Shown piece by piece: positions 31,162 to 40,325 of a stretch of 64,000 bases of DNA (position 1 is the stretch's first letter; every line of letters begins with the position of its first letter). The notes under the pieces are model-generated. The model saw only the letters and a program-made list of their open reading frames with translations. It did not search any database and was not told where the DNA came from. Source of the stretch: HGM04593 sp045657945 (lineage in GTDB: Bacteria; Bacteroidota; Bacteroidia; Bacteroidales; Bacteroidaceae); the NCBI GenBank assembly GCA_045657945.1, contig JAZOUB010000009.1:36363-100362 (forward strand), written 5' to 3'. The position numbers and the translations under genes are program-made.

Positions 31162-33132
31162 ATGAAAAATCGTTTTACACTCCTGCTCACAGCATTGCTG
31201 CTCTGCATTACATTGCAGCTCGATGCGCAGAACAAGAATGAAAAGCCTTTTGTCATACCCGAACTACGTGAGTGGACGGGTGAGACAGGCGAGTTTAAAA
31301 TCACCAAAAGTACAAAGGTGCTCTACAGCGCCGACCTTGCTGAGGTTGCTGCTCAGTTGGCATGCGACTACAAGAAGATGACCGGCACCACCCTCAAGAC
31401 AAAGAAAGGTAACACCGGCACAAACTGCATTGTACTTGCCATTGCCGACAATGACAAACTCGGCAGCGAAGGATACACGATAAACATTGGCGAGAATGTT
31501 GAAATCACCGCCACCACCCCACGCGGTGCAATGTGGGCGACACGCACATTGTTGCAGATTGCCGAACAGAACGGCGGCAAGCTCCCAAAGGGTAACATCG
31601 TTGACTACCCCGACTATGAGATGCGTAGCTTCATGCTCGACTGCGGCCGCAAGTTCATCCCCATCAGCTTCCTGCACGAGTATGTTGATTTCATGGCATA
31701 CTACAAGATGAACACATTCCACATCCACCTCAACGACAACGCTTTCAAGCAGTACTTTGGTCACGACTGGGCAAAGACTCCATCGGGTTTCCGCCTGGAG
31801 AGCGATTTCTTCCCAGGCCTTGCATCACGTGACGGATACTACACAAAGGAGGAGTTCATCGAGTTGCAGAAGCACGCTGAGCGCGTGGGTGTAGAGATTA
31901 TCCCCGAGTTCGACGTTCCGGCTCACTCATTGGCATTCGTACACTACCGCCCCGAGCTTGGCAGCAAGGAGTACGGTCTTGACCACCTCGACCTCTTCAA
32001 CCCAGCAACATACACATTCGTTGACTCTCTCTTCATGGAGTACCTTGGCGGCGAGGAGCCTGTGTTCCGTGGCCCACGCTTCCATGTAGGTACCGATGAG
32101 TATTCGAACCGCGACACAGCCGTTGTTGAAAAGTTCCGTTACTTCACCGACCACTGCATCCGCGAGGCCGAGAAGTATGGCAAGCAGGCTTGCGTTTGGG
32201 GCGCACTCACACACGCAAAGGGCAACACCCCTGTAAAGGTTGACAACGTACTCATGTACGAATGGTACAACGGCTATGCCGACCCCACAGAGATGATGAA
32301 GCTCGGTTACGATGTCATCAGCATCCCCGATGGCTACACATACATTGTACCTGCGGCAGGCTACTACTACGACTACCTCAACTGCAACTTCCTCTACGAC
32401 AGCTGGACACCCGCACAGATTGGCAACCAGAAGTTCGAGGAGAAGCACCCACAGATTAAGGGTGGTTCATTCGCAGTGTGGAACGACCATGCAGGCAATG
32501 GTATCAGTTGCAAGGACATCCACTACCGCGTTTATCCTGCTATGCAGACAATGGCTGTGAAGATGTGGACAGGTGCAAAGCCAGCCGTTCCATTCGAGGA
32601 GTTCAACCAGGCACGCCTTGCACTCAGCGACGCTCCGGGCCTCAACATCGCAGGCCGTTTCAGCGGCGAGAAGCGCACAATCTTTGAGGTTGAGAATGTT
32701 GCAGCAGGTGCAAACCTTGTAAAGAAGACAGGCATCAGAGAGATTGGCTTCGACTACAGCGTATCGTTCGACATTGAGTACAACTGCGAGCAGAACGGTG
32801 CAGCGTTGTTCGAGTCACGCGACGCAGTGTTCTACATTGCCGACCCCGTAGAAGGCAAAATCGGTTTCTCACGCGACGGCTACCTCAACACCTTCAACTA
32901 CCGTTTCTACCCTGGTGAGAAGGCGCAGGTTACAATCTGTGGTAACGAGAAGGAGACAAAGCTCTATGTAAACGGTAAGCTCGTTGAGACACTCGACAAG
33001 CAAACAATCTACCACAACGAGGGTGGCAAGGACAAGATGTACTATGTACGCACACTTGTGTTCCCGCTTGAAAAAGCAGGCAACTTCAAGAGCAAGGTTA
33101 CTAATCTGAAGGTTACCAACTACGGTAAGTAA
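31162..33132 (+). CDS. GH20 beta-hexosaminidase with C-terminal lectin-like domain
   Basis: 656 residues with a signal peptide (KNRFTLLLTALLLCITLQLDAQ). GH20b-like N-terminal domain, then the catalytic barrel: MRSFMLDCGRKFIPISFLHE, FHIHLNDNAFKQYFG, FDVPAHSLAFVHYRPELG, and the Asp-Glu pair in FHVGTDEYSNRD. The last about 130 residues (VSFDIEYNCEQNGAALFESR, then TKLYVNGKLVETL) are a concanavalin/laminin-G-like beta sandwich, probably sugar-binding. Divergent from the other GH20 in the window. It likely trims GlcNAc/GalNAc from host or mucin glycans together with the sulfatase downstream. A terminator follows. Confidence 0.93.
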   Translation: MKNRFTLLLTALLLCITLQLDAQNKNEKPFVIPELREWTGETGEFKITKSTKVLYSADLAEVAAQLACDYKKMTGTTLKTKKGNTGTNCIVLAIADNDKLGSEGYTINIGENVEITATTPRGAMWATRTLLQIAEQNGGKLPKGNIVDYPDYEMRSFMLDCGRKFIPISFLHEYVDFMAYYKMNTFHIHLNDNAFKQYFGHDWAKTPSGFRLESDFFPGLASRDGYYTKEEFIELQKHAERVGVEIIPEFDVPAHSLAFVHYRPELGSKEYGLDHLDLFNPATYTFVDSLFMEYLGGEEPVFRGPRFHVGTDEYSNRDTAVVEKFRYFTDHCIREAEKYGKQACVWGALTHAKGNTPVKVDNVLMYEWYNGYADPTEMMKLGYDVISIPDGYTYIVPAAGYYYDYLNCNFLYDSWTPAQIGNQKFEEKHPQIKGGSFAVWNDHAGNGISCKDIHYRVYPAMQTMAVKMWTGAKPAVPFEEFNQARLALSDAPGLNIAGRFSGEKRTIFEVENVAAGANLVKKTGIREIGFDYSVSFDIEYNCEQNGAALFESRDAVFYIADPVEGKIGFSRDGYLNTFNYRFYPGEKAQVTICGNEKETKLYVNGKLVETLDKQTIYHNEGGKDKMYYVRTLVFPLEKAGNFKSKVTNLKVTNYGK

Positions 33133-33143
33133 AATTCATAACA

Positions 33144-33180
33144 AACCCCGAAAGTTAACCAAGACTTTCGGGGTTCATCT
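33144..33180 (+). terminator. intrinsic terminator
   Basis: AACCCCGAAAGT / ACTTTCGGGGTT stem followed by a moderately T-rich stretch after the GH20 gene. Confidence 0.7.
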
Positions 33181-33221
33181 CATTTTAAATTCAGTTACCA
33201 TCTTCAAAATAAGAGATAAAG

Positions 33222-35027
33222 ATGTCTGAAACCAGAATTATAGAATACATTATTGCTATAGCTATTATTTACATGGTGAATTATGCCGTGTATCTGATAT
33301 TCAACAAAGGACTTGCAAGAAATGCCATAAAGTTGCAAGGGAGGCGTTATTTGATTGCATCGGTTGTATCAATGCTTCCTCTTGCAATATCACAGGTTCC
33401 TTTCACTAGCCCTGCGGTAACATTTAACGTGATACTAGCATTTTTTTGCGGAACTGCATACCCAATAATTTTCCACATCTGCAACCGCAAGAAATCGCCC
33501 GACCATGACCACCGTATTGACCTTGCATATGATATATACATCTTTGGATGGTTCACATCGTTGAGGATTGTTTTTGCAGCGATTGAACCTGTAATGGGCA
33601 ATGTTGCGGCTATCATTCTGTGTTCACTTGCCGGTGTAATGGCTTTTGCGGCGTCACTGCTTGCCATTGTACAGTGGGGACACTTCTTCATATACAGCAG
33701 TTGCATTGACAATGCCGGAATACAGGCTGCGCAGGACACAGACCGCAACGAGGCACGCGAGTTCATCAAATCGTTCCCGGTTTATATAATTGCAATTATT
33801 GTACTTGCAATTATAATAGCACTTGGTGGTTGCATTACTGGCGAGAATATTGCACTTGGTAGCAAACCGACAATTGCCGGCGCCATTGTGGCAGGAGTGT
33901 GGATTGTGGCAACGTGTAAATATATCTGGGTTGGCAAGCGCAGCCTACTGTCACGAACTGGCCTTGTAAAGACATACCTGGATGTAAAGGAATATAGCCA
34001 ACGCAGCATGCGTTATGTAGATGAGATGAAGACAAGGCTTGCCAACCTGCAGGTCAGCACGAAGAACAAGGAGGAGAAGCCACACACTTTCATAATGGTT
34101 ATTGGCGAATCGGTATCAAAAGAGTATGTGAGCGCATTCAGTGATATTGAACAGAACACATCGCCATGGCTCAAGGAGTGCAAGGCCGATGAGAAGCATA
34201 ACATAATATTCGGGCATGCCTACTCGTGCGCTAACCAGACTGTTCCTACACTTGAACGTGTACTCACCGAACGCAACCTCTACAACAACAAGGAGTTCCA
34301 CGAATCGGTTTCAATAATTGACATTGCGCGCAAGGCAGGATACACCACACACTGGTACAGCAACCAAGGGTGCATTGGCGTTGCCGAGACATCGATCACA
34401 CTTGTTGCCAAGACATGCGACACGGCAAAATGGACAGAGCAGGAGGTGAACAAGGTGCAGTATGATGGTTCGCTGCTCGATTTCCTTGATGAGGTTGACC
34501 CGACAAAGAACAACTTTGTTGTGCTGCACCTGATGGGCAGTCACTTCAACTTCATAAACAGATACCCCAAAGAGGCAACGCGCTGGGGAGAACCGGGCGT
34601 ACAAGATAATATACTGAATTATCTAAACTCGATACATTATACCGACACTCTTCTGAAGAGGATACATGAATATGCAGCAGAGAAGCTGAACTTGAGTGCC
34701 ATGCTATACTTCAGCGACCATGGCTGTATCCCCGACAAACGTCGCGTGCCACAGTTCGACGGTTTCAATTTCCTGCGTATCCCAATGAGCCTGCACTGCA
34801 CAGACAGTTATATAAGCCGCCATCGTGAGCGTTTTGAAACATTCAAAGCCAACAAGGACAAATACTTCACGAATGACTTGATGTATGAGTTTGTATGTAG
34901 TCTCCTTGATGTTGAGAGCAATTACTTTGATACAAAAAATTCCTTGGGACACAAGGAGTACAAATATACACGCGATACCTTGCTCACCAATAACGGACAA
35001 ACAAGAATTTGCGAGGACAAGGAGTAG
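33222..35027 (+). CDS. phosphoethanolamine-transferase-like membrane sulfatase-fold protein
   Basis: 601 residues. Five or six membrane helices in the first about 230 residues, then a periplasmic alkaline-phosphatase/sulfatase-fold domain as in EptA. The metal and nucleophile site reads VIGESVSKEYVSAF; EptA-type enzymes usually have G-E-T with Thr as nucleophile, so here Ser would serve. S-N-Q-G-C-I-G, LHLMGSH and LYFSDHGCIPDK are further family blocks. These enzymes move phosphoethanolamine from phosphatidylethanolamine to lipid A or glycans, altering charge and polymyxin response. The target here is unknown. The sulfatase gene follows 45 bases on. Confidence 0.85.
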   Translation: MSETRIIEYIIAIAIIYMVNYAVYLIFNKGLARNAIKLQGRRYLIASVVSMLPLAISQVPFTSPAVTFNVILAFFCGTAYPIIFHICNRKKSPDHDHRIDLAYDIYIFGWFTSLRIVFAAIEPVMGNVAAIILCSLAGVMAFAASLLAIVQWGHFFIYSSCIDNAGIQAAQDTDRNEAREFIKSFPVYIIAIIVLAIIIALGGCITGENIALGSKPTIAGAIVAGVWIVATCKYIWVGKRSLLSRTGLVKTYLDVKEYSQRSMRYVDEMKTRLANLQVSTKNKEEKPHTFIMVIGESVSKEYVSAFSDIEQNTSPWLKECKADEKHNIIFGHAYSCANQTVPTLERVLTERNLYNNKEFHESVSIIDIARKAGYTTHWYSNQGCIGVAETSITLVAKTCDTAKWTEQEVNKVQYDGSLLDFLDEVDPTKNNFVVLHLMGSHFNFINRYPKEATRWGEPGVQDNILNYLNSIHYTDTLLKRIHEYAAEKLNLSAMLYFSDHGCIPDKRRVPQFDGFNFLRIPMSLHCTDSYISRHRERFETFKANKDKYFTNDLMYEFVCSLLDVESNYFDTKNSLGHKEYKYTRDTLLTNNGQTRICEDKE

Positions 35028-35071
35028 CTGATGAAGAAATACAGGGTTTCACATAATTAAAACAAAATATC

Positions 35072-37855
35072 ATGAACAAACTGAATGTAGGAATGCTCAC
35101 CCTGGCAGCACTGCCGGGAGCATTGGTTGCCCAGGATGAAGCCAAGACAGCGCCTTATCTGAAGTCCCGACCAAACGTGGTTATGATATATGCCGATGAT
35201 TTAGGATTCGGCGACCTTGAATGTTATGGCGCAATTGGCGTAAGGACTCCCAATGTAAACAGACTGTCCGATAACGGTGTGCGTTTCACCAATGCCCATG
35301 CAGTGGCATCGACCAGTACTCCATCGCGCTACTCATTGCTAACAGGAGAGTATCCCTGGCGCAAGAGCGGAACCGATGTCGCTGCAGGCGATGCAGCAAT
35401 GATCATTTCGCCCGACCAATACACCGTTGCCGATGTATTCAAGGAGGCCGGTTACACTACTGCGGCTTTTGGCAAGTGGCATCTTGGACTTGGCTCGCAG
35501 ACAGGGAAGCAGGATTGGAATGCTCCCATTACCCCGGCTTTGGGTGACATCGGTTTCGACTATTCATACATCATGGCAGCAACGGCCGACCGTGTCCCCT
35601 GCGTCTTCATCGAAAATGGCTCGGTGGCGAACTATGACCCGACGGCACCGATATATGTAAACTACAACACGAACTTTGAGGGTGAACCGACAGGAAAGGA
35701 CAACCCCGAGCTGTTATATAACCTTAAGTCGAGCCACGGACACAACTATTCCATTGTGAACGGAATAGGACGCATAGGTTACATGAAAGGTGGTGGCAAG
35801 GCACTCTGGAAGGACGAGAACATTGCCGACAGCATAACTGCACATGCCGTTGATTTCATAAAGAAGAACAACGACACACCGTTCTTCATGTACTTTGCTA
35901 CAAATGACGTACATGTTCCACGTTTTCCGCATCCACGTTTCCGCGGACAGAGCGAAATGGGATTACGTGGCGATGCCATTGTACAGTTCGACTGGAGCGT
36001 GGGCGAGATTGTACGCGCTCTGGAGGAGCAGGGCCTGCTTGAGAACACCCTGATAATACTCACCAGCGACAACGGCCCGGTGCTTGACGACGGTTATGTT
36101 GACCAGGCCGAGGAACTTGTGGGCGACCACTCGCCTACCGGCGGATTGCGTGGTGGAAAATACAGTGCCTTTGAAGGTGGTACACGCGTGCCATTCATCG
36201 TTCACTGGCCTGCAGTGATCAAGGAACAGGGCGTGAGGAACTCACTTGTCTCACAGATTGACTTCCTTGATGTAATGGCAGGCATTGCCGGTGTTGGAAA
36301 CGGTGAGTCACTCTCTACCGACGGTTTTCCTGGAGAGGCTGCAACATGGTTCGGCGACGATGAGCAGGGACGCCCCTACGCCATTGGTATGGCGCAGAAC
36401 CACACATTGACACTGTGCACTGACGGTTGGAAATTCGTTGAGCCTAAAGGTGGCCCCACAATGATTCAGTGGGGACCAAAGATTGAGACAGGCTACTCTA
36501 CCAACCCACAGATTTTCAAGCGAAACAATGGAGAATTCAACGAAAGCCATAACATGGCTTCAAGCAACGCTGCGGTTGTAGAAAACCTCTCTACCCAGTT
36601 GGAAAAGATACGCAACAGACAATACGAGGAGGTTACAATCATTGCCGAAGCTGGCGAGACAATTGACCTTACAGAATACTTCGGCGAGCATGAGGGTGCT
36701 ACGGTAAGTGGTGATTTCATTGATGTCGATGCAACAGACCTTGCCAACGTTGTTATCAGAAACGATGCAAGTGACGGTGCACATACCGGCGTTGTGACAA
36801 TGCCCGACGGTACAATATATATGTTTGCCGTAATAATCAACCCCGGATACATGGGGGCGTATCACATCAACTACAACGGCAACCCGCTTTTCATTGCATA
36901 CAACACCACGCACGACAACAGCAAAAACGAGGGCTATAAACTCATCTCACCCGACCATTATTCAACATCGGCAGCAGGTGATGAAATCGTTATCATTGAG
37001 CCATCGGGCGTAGGATATACACTCACAATGCAGGGTAAGGTATTGAAAGAGCCCAGACTGAGCGGTTGGGGACACATCATGTTCTCGGACAACAAAAGCG
37101 AAGCCGGAATATATCTTTTTGAGGAGACATCAACTGCCGGCACTTACAAGATACGCAGCAGCAGCGACGGCATCAACTATGTGAATGTATATAAAGAGCA
37201 CGGTGTTGTGGGGAACGACAAGGCTGTAAAGGCCGGACTTGCCACTTATACAATTGAAGAGGTTGAGACATACCCCTTGACCCTACCTACTGAGGGTTAT
37301 GCGGCAATATGCCTGCCGTTCAACGTAGTTATCCCCGAGGGTATATATGCATACGACGCGACAGCCGCAGACATTGCATACAACGCTGAGACAAACGGAT
37401 ATACATGTACAATGAGAGCCATAGCTGCACCCGGAGAGACTCTGAGGGGCGGAACCCCGGCAATCGTCAACGGGAACGAGGGCACTCATCAGTTTGCAAT
37501 CACCATGTCGGACAACGGTGCAGCGACATCGCTATCCGAATCGGTTCTGAAAGGCAACTATGTGGCAAGCAACCTGACACAAAGCGGTGACAGCAAGAAA
37601 TTTGTATTTGCGAACAATACATTCAAGGCTTTCGAGGGTTCGAAGGAAATTACAGCGAACCAGTGCTGGGTAGAATACAACCAGCCAGAAGCCACTGAAT
37701 TGACGATATGCTTCAGCGACCCTACCGGCATTGAGAGCATCACCTCTACCCCACAAGGGAAAAGCGGTGACATTTACGACATTGCCGGCAAGAGGCTGAA
37801 CACTCCCCAAAAGGGAATAAACATAATCGACAGCAAAAAGGTGCTTGTAAAATAA
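35072..37855 (+). CDS. secreted S-type sulfatase with T9SS-like C-terminal tail
   Basis: 927 residues. The signal peptide ends ALPGALVAQ. The catalytic domain (about 30-480) begins RPNVVMIYADDLGFGDLECYG with metal-binding Asp pair and has the FGly motif S82-T-P-S-R86, the Ser-type form matured by an anaerobic sulfatase-maturating enzyme, then LLTGEYPW, GKWHLG and LTSDNGP. A long beta-rich region of about 400 residues follows, and the end YDIAGKRLNTPQKGINIIDS plus KKVLVK resembles type IX secretion sorting domains. It likely desulfates host glycans outside the cell. Substrate class cannot be given from sequence alone. Confidence 0.92.
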   Translation: MNKLNVGMLTLAALPGALVAQDEAKTAPYLKSRPNVVMIYADDLGFGDLECYGAIGVRTPNVNRLSDNGVRFTNAHAVASTSTPSRYSLLTGEYPWRKSGTDVAAGDAAMIISPDQYTVADVFKEAGYTTAAFGKWHLGLGSQTGKQDWNAPITPALGDIGFDYSYIMAATADRVPCVFIENGSVANYDPTAPIYVNYNTNFEGEPTGKDNPELLYNLKSSHGHNYSIVNGIGRIGYMKGGGKALWKDENIADSITAHAVDFIKKNNDTPFFMYFATNDVHVPRFPHPRFRGQSEMGLRGDAIVQFDWSVGEIVRALEEQGLLENTLIILTSDNGPVLDDGYVDQAEELVGDHSPTGGLRGGKYSAFEGGTRVPFIVHWPAVIKEQGVRNSLVSQIDFLDVMAGIAGVGNGESLSTDGFPGEAATWFGDDEQGRPYAIGMAQNHTLTLCTDGWKFVEPKGGPTMIQWGPKIETGYSTNPQIFKRNNGEFNESHNMASSNAAVVENLSTQLEKIRNRQYEEVTIIAEAGETIDLTEYFGEHEGATVSGDFIDVDATDLANVVIRNDASDGAHTGVVTMPDGTIYMFAVIINPGYMGAYHINYNGNPLFIAYNTTHDNSKNEGYKLISPDHYSTSAAGDEIVIIEPSGVGYTLTMQGKVLKEPRLSGWGHIMFSDNKSEAGIYLFEETSTAGTYKIRSSSDGINYVNVYKEHGVVGNDKAVKAGLATYTIEEVETYPLTLPTEGYAAICLPFNVVIPEGIYAYDATAADIAYNAETNGYTCTMRAIAAPGETLRGGTPAIVNGNEGTHQFAITMSDNGAATSLSESVLKGNYVASNLTQSGDSKKFVFANNTFKAFEGSKEITANQCWVEYNQPEATELTICFSDPTGIESITSTPQGKSGDIYDIAGKRLNTPQKGINIIDSKKVLVK

Positions 37856-37874
37856 ATAAATCAACAACATGATA

Positions 37875-37915
37875 TTCCCCGAAAGTTCATGAAACTTTCG
37901 GGGAATTCTTTTCTT
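37875..37915 (+). terminator. intrinsic terminator
   Basis: TTCCCCGAAAGTTTC-type arms (mismatch-poor) around a CATG loop, followed by TTCTTTTCTT, 20 bases after the sulfatase. The stem sequence resembles the terminator at 33144. Confidence 0.8.
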
Positions 37916-38059
37916 GTAAATAAACTTTATCTCTGGAAACTATTGACAAAGGCTCTTTCATTTGCTATATTAGCGGTATGTTTTCTCATGATTGGTTTTT
38001 TGTGGCAAATCAGCAATTATGTTCTATGCAACAGGATGTAGCTTTGCGGTAAAAAAGTC

Positions 38060-39313
38060 ATGAATGATGTAAGTATAGAGTTTTTCCATGGGAACAAGCA
38101 GGAAATAGAGAACGAGAAAAGGAGAAAGAGTGCATTGATGTCATGTTTTCCAAAAACATTGGGGACTATTGACAAAACAAGGTATATATTAGTAGATGAT
38201 GACAGACCCAATGGGGAGAATCATTATGATGAAATGAATTTTGGCATTCCTGTCTCAACTCTAATTTCGAACGAACCAACAGCCGACGTCCGTAAGAAGC
38301 AAAGTCAAAGTGAGAAACCTAAAAAACAACAAGATAAAACAGTTGCAAGTATATCCAATCTTGAAAACAACATACAAACCATCAATTTTGACAACAGAAA
38401 AGAAAGCACTACATTTTTAAACCCAAAGAAAGAGGAAAAACAGAAAACAAAGGGAACAGAATCACTGTTTGGCTTTGAAAGCACCACAGAAGAGGGTACG
38501 AACAATCCATTCAACTTCAGCACCCAGTGTGGGGAGTTGAAAACCACGAAAGTAAATACGCCGCGCACAGCCAGTGTCGGAAAAGACAGCGGTGGATTGG
38601 GGAACCGGGATAGAAGGAGCTATGCCGATTCTTTAAAGACTGCAAGCATAAATTATAATACAAATACAGTTTCAAATAATGCAACAATAGCCAAACCAGA
38701 CAAACAACCAGGACTGTATGGAGGAAACCCAGGCCGAGATTATACAGAGGAATTAAGAAAGGTTAAACAGAATTTGCCACCAACAGCAGCAAGTATATTG
38801 AATAATTCAGGAATAGAAATAGTTGTGCTTAAGAACATGCATAGTGTTACTGAAAACGGAAAAATCATCAAGCGAAACGGACGATATTTTGCAGACAAGA
38901 AAAAAATATATTTGGATAGCAAGCATGTTGATGAATACACTTTAATATCAGAACTTTTTCACGTAGCACAGGACCAACTAGGGATGACAGGCTCAGGTAA
39001 TTCAAATTTGGAATTCCAGGAGCACGTGATCAAGGATTTGTATTTTATGCAGCGATACAAAAAAACAAATAATATAGAATACTTCAAAGGTATTTCCACT
39101 ACAGACGACGAGGGATACATCAAATTAATAAATGAGGGATTTGACAATAATGGAAATTTGTATTTGAATAAATTTTTAATGCATATAAATTCTTTTTTTG
39201 ATGAATTTCAAAAGTATTATTCTGGAAGTGGAGCATATCAAGAACCGGGAATAGAGAATTTTGATTATAATTGGAGAATTATATTGAATTTATTTGGTAT
39301 AAAATATAAATGA
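38060..39313 (+). CDS. possible effector with disordered N-terminus and degenerate zincin motif
   Basis: 417 residues with no signal peptide. Residues about 70-235 are low-complexity, Lys/Asn/Ser/Thr-rich and probably disordered. The C-terminal about 170 residues look folded: NSGIEIVVLKNMHSV, KKIYLDSKHVDEYTLISELF, then S297-E-L-F-H301-V-A-Q. This is the pattern of zincin-type domains (H-E-x-x-H-x-x-Q), but the first His is Ser here. Similar E-L-x-H-x-x-Q helices occur in C-terminal toxin domains of Bacteroidetes secreted effectors. Strongly AT-rich compared with the sulfatase gene. The adjacent small secreted protein could be an immunity partner; both ideas are inference. Confidence 0.5.
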   Translation: MNDVSIEFFHGNKQEIENEKRRKSALMSCFPKTLGTIDKTRYILVDDDRPNGENHYDEMNFGIPVSTLISNEPTADVRKKQSQSEKPKKQQDKTVASISNLENNIQTINFDNRKESTTFLNPKKEEKQKTKGTESLFGFESTTEEGTNNPFNFSTQCGELKTTKVNTPRTASVGKDSGGLGNRDRRSYADSLKTASINYNTNTVSNNATIAKPDKQPGLYGGNPGRDYTEELRKVKQNLPPTAASILNNSGIEIVVLKNMHSVTENGKIIKRNGRYFADKKKIYLDSKHVDEYTLISELFHVAQDQLGMTGSGNSNLEFQEHVIKDLYFMQRYKKTNNIEYFKGISTTDDEGYIKLINEGFDNNGNLYLNKFLMHINSFFDEFQKYYSGSGAYQEPGIENFDYNWRIILNLFGIKYK

Positions 39314-39319
39314 TATTTT

Positions 39320-39928
39320 ATGAAACGATTTCTTATAATACTTTTTACTGTTGTGTTCATGCAAACTATATGCTATGCTGTGGGGTACAACCAAATTGAC
39401 AGCATAAAGGTTGAGTATCAAAGATATAAAAATGACACCATCTATTATAACATACATTACCAATTTGGTGAAACAACTTTCTGCGGTTTAAAGCAATACG
39501 AAGAGAATTTATTCCGTAAATTACATAAGCAGTACAACCAAATAGATTTAGAATATCTTATTGATGTATTCAACAGTGATGATGAGAGCAGAGTCGCTTT
39601 CCTAAAGTATGTACAAAAGAAAGTATTGGAAGGTTATGGAAAAGAGAGGTGTGTAGAGTTGATGGCAAAATGTAAGGATAATTTTCGCACCATACTAATA
39701 TTGATTTGTATTGATGTTGAAGGTGAAATTTTTGACCTTGATTTCATGTATCCGGCACATTACGCCGAATTCATGACAAATGAAGATATTATCCGTAATA
39801 CACAAATTCTAAAAGAAAGCGAACCTTTTCTTTTTTTCGAAGACTATGCAGAAATGGGAGTGAAAATTTTACCCCGTTTCCCAATACCCATCGATGAAAG
39901 GTGTATTGAAGAATATCTTAACGAATAG
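39320..39928 (+). CDS. secreted hypothetical protein, candidate partner of 38060
   Basis: 202 residues with a signal peptide (KRFLIILFTVVFMQTICYAV). The mature part is mainly helical, acidic and Tyr/Phe-rich with no recognised motif. It starts 6 bases after the previous gene, so the pair is co-transcribed. AT-rich like its neighbour. If the upstream gene encodes a toxin acting in the periplasm, this is where an immunity protein would be expected, but nothing in the sequence proves it. Confidence 0.55.
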   Translation: MKRFLIILFTVVFMQTICYAVGYNQIDSIKVEYQRYKNDTIYYNIHYQFGETTFCGLKQYEENLFRKLHKQYNQIDLEYLIDVFNSDDESRVAFLKYVQKKVLEGYGKERCVELMAKCKDNFRTILILICIDVEGEIFDLDFMYPAHYAEFMTNEDIIRNTQILKESEPFLFFEDYAEMGVKILPRFPIPIDERCIEEYLNE

Positions 39929-39949
39929 GATAAACATACAATAAATTCA

Positions 39950-39977
39950 GCAGGCGCAATCGAAAGGTTGCGCCTGC
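39950..39977 (+). terminator. hairpin after the AT-rich gene pair
   Basis: GCAGGCGCAA / TTGCGCCTGC stem with an eight-base loop. There is no clear T-run, so terminator function is uncertain. Confidence 0.5.
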
Positions 39978-40002
39978 AATGCGGTTTCATTCAGTCCTAA
40001 CC

Positions 40003-40312
40003 GGAATTTAGTTATCCTAAATGACTGTTTTCAGAATCGAGCCTAACGCAGCTATCGCCGTTTTAAAGAAGCATAAACGCAAAGTGCAATAAAAAGTGCA
40101 GATGCAAGGCTTGGTTGTTTTTTAAAGCAGGAGTTTACAGGTAGTAAATGACTGTTTCAAAAAAACAACCATAACACAGCAGATGCCTTTACAGATATAA
40201 TATTGAAGTTATTATAAAATGGGGAGGACAAGGCTTGCGATGATTATGAGAACAGGAGTTTAGTATATCCTAAATGACTGTTTTCAGAATCGAGCCTAAC
40301 GCAGTCATCGCC
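40003..40312. repeat. cluster of palindromic repeats (copies B, C and partial D)
   Basis: Fills most of the 397-base gap between 39928 and 40326. Copy B (40113-40170) has GGTTGTTTTTT / AAAAAACAACC arms around CAGGAGTTTAC...GTAAATGACTG. Copy C (40242-40291) has GATT-TGAGAACAG / CTGTTTTCAgAATC arms with an outer GCGATGA / TCATCGC pair. A 37-base segment of C (40268-40304) is repeated exactly at 40015-40051 (partial copy D). The core matches copy A at 4929. Confidence 0.75.
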
Positions 40313-40325
40313 TTTTTAGAATACT

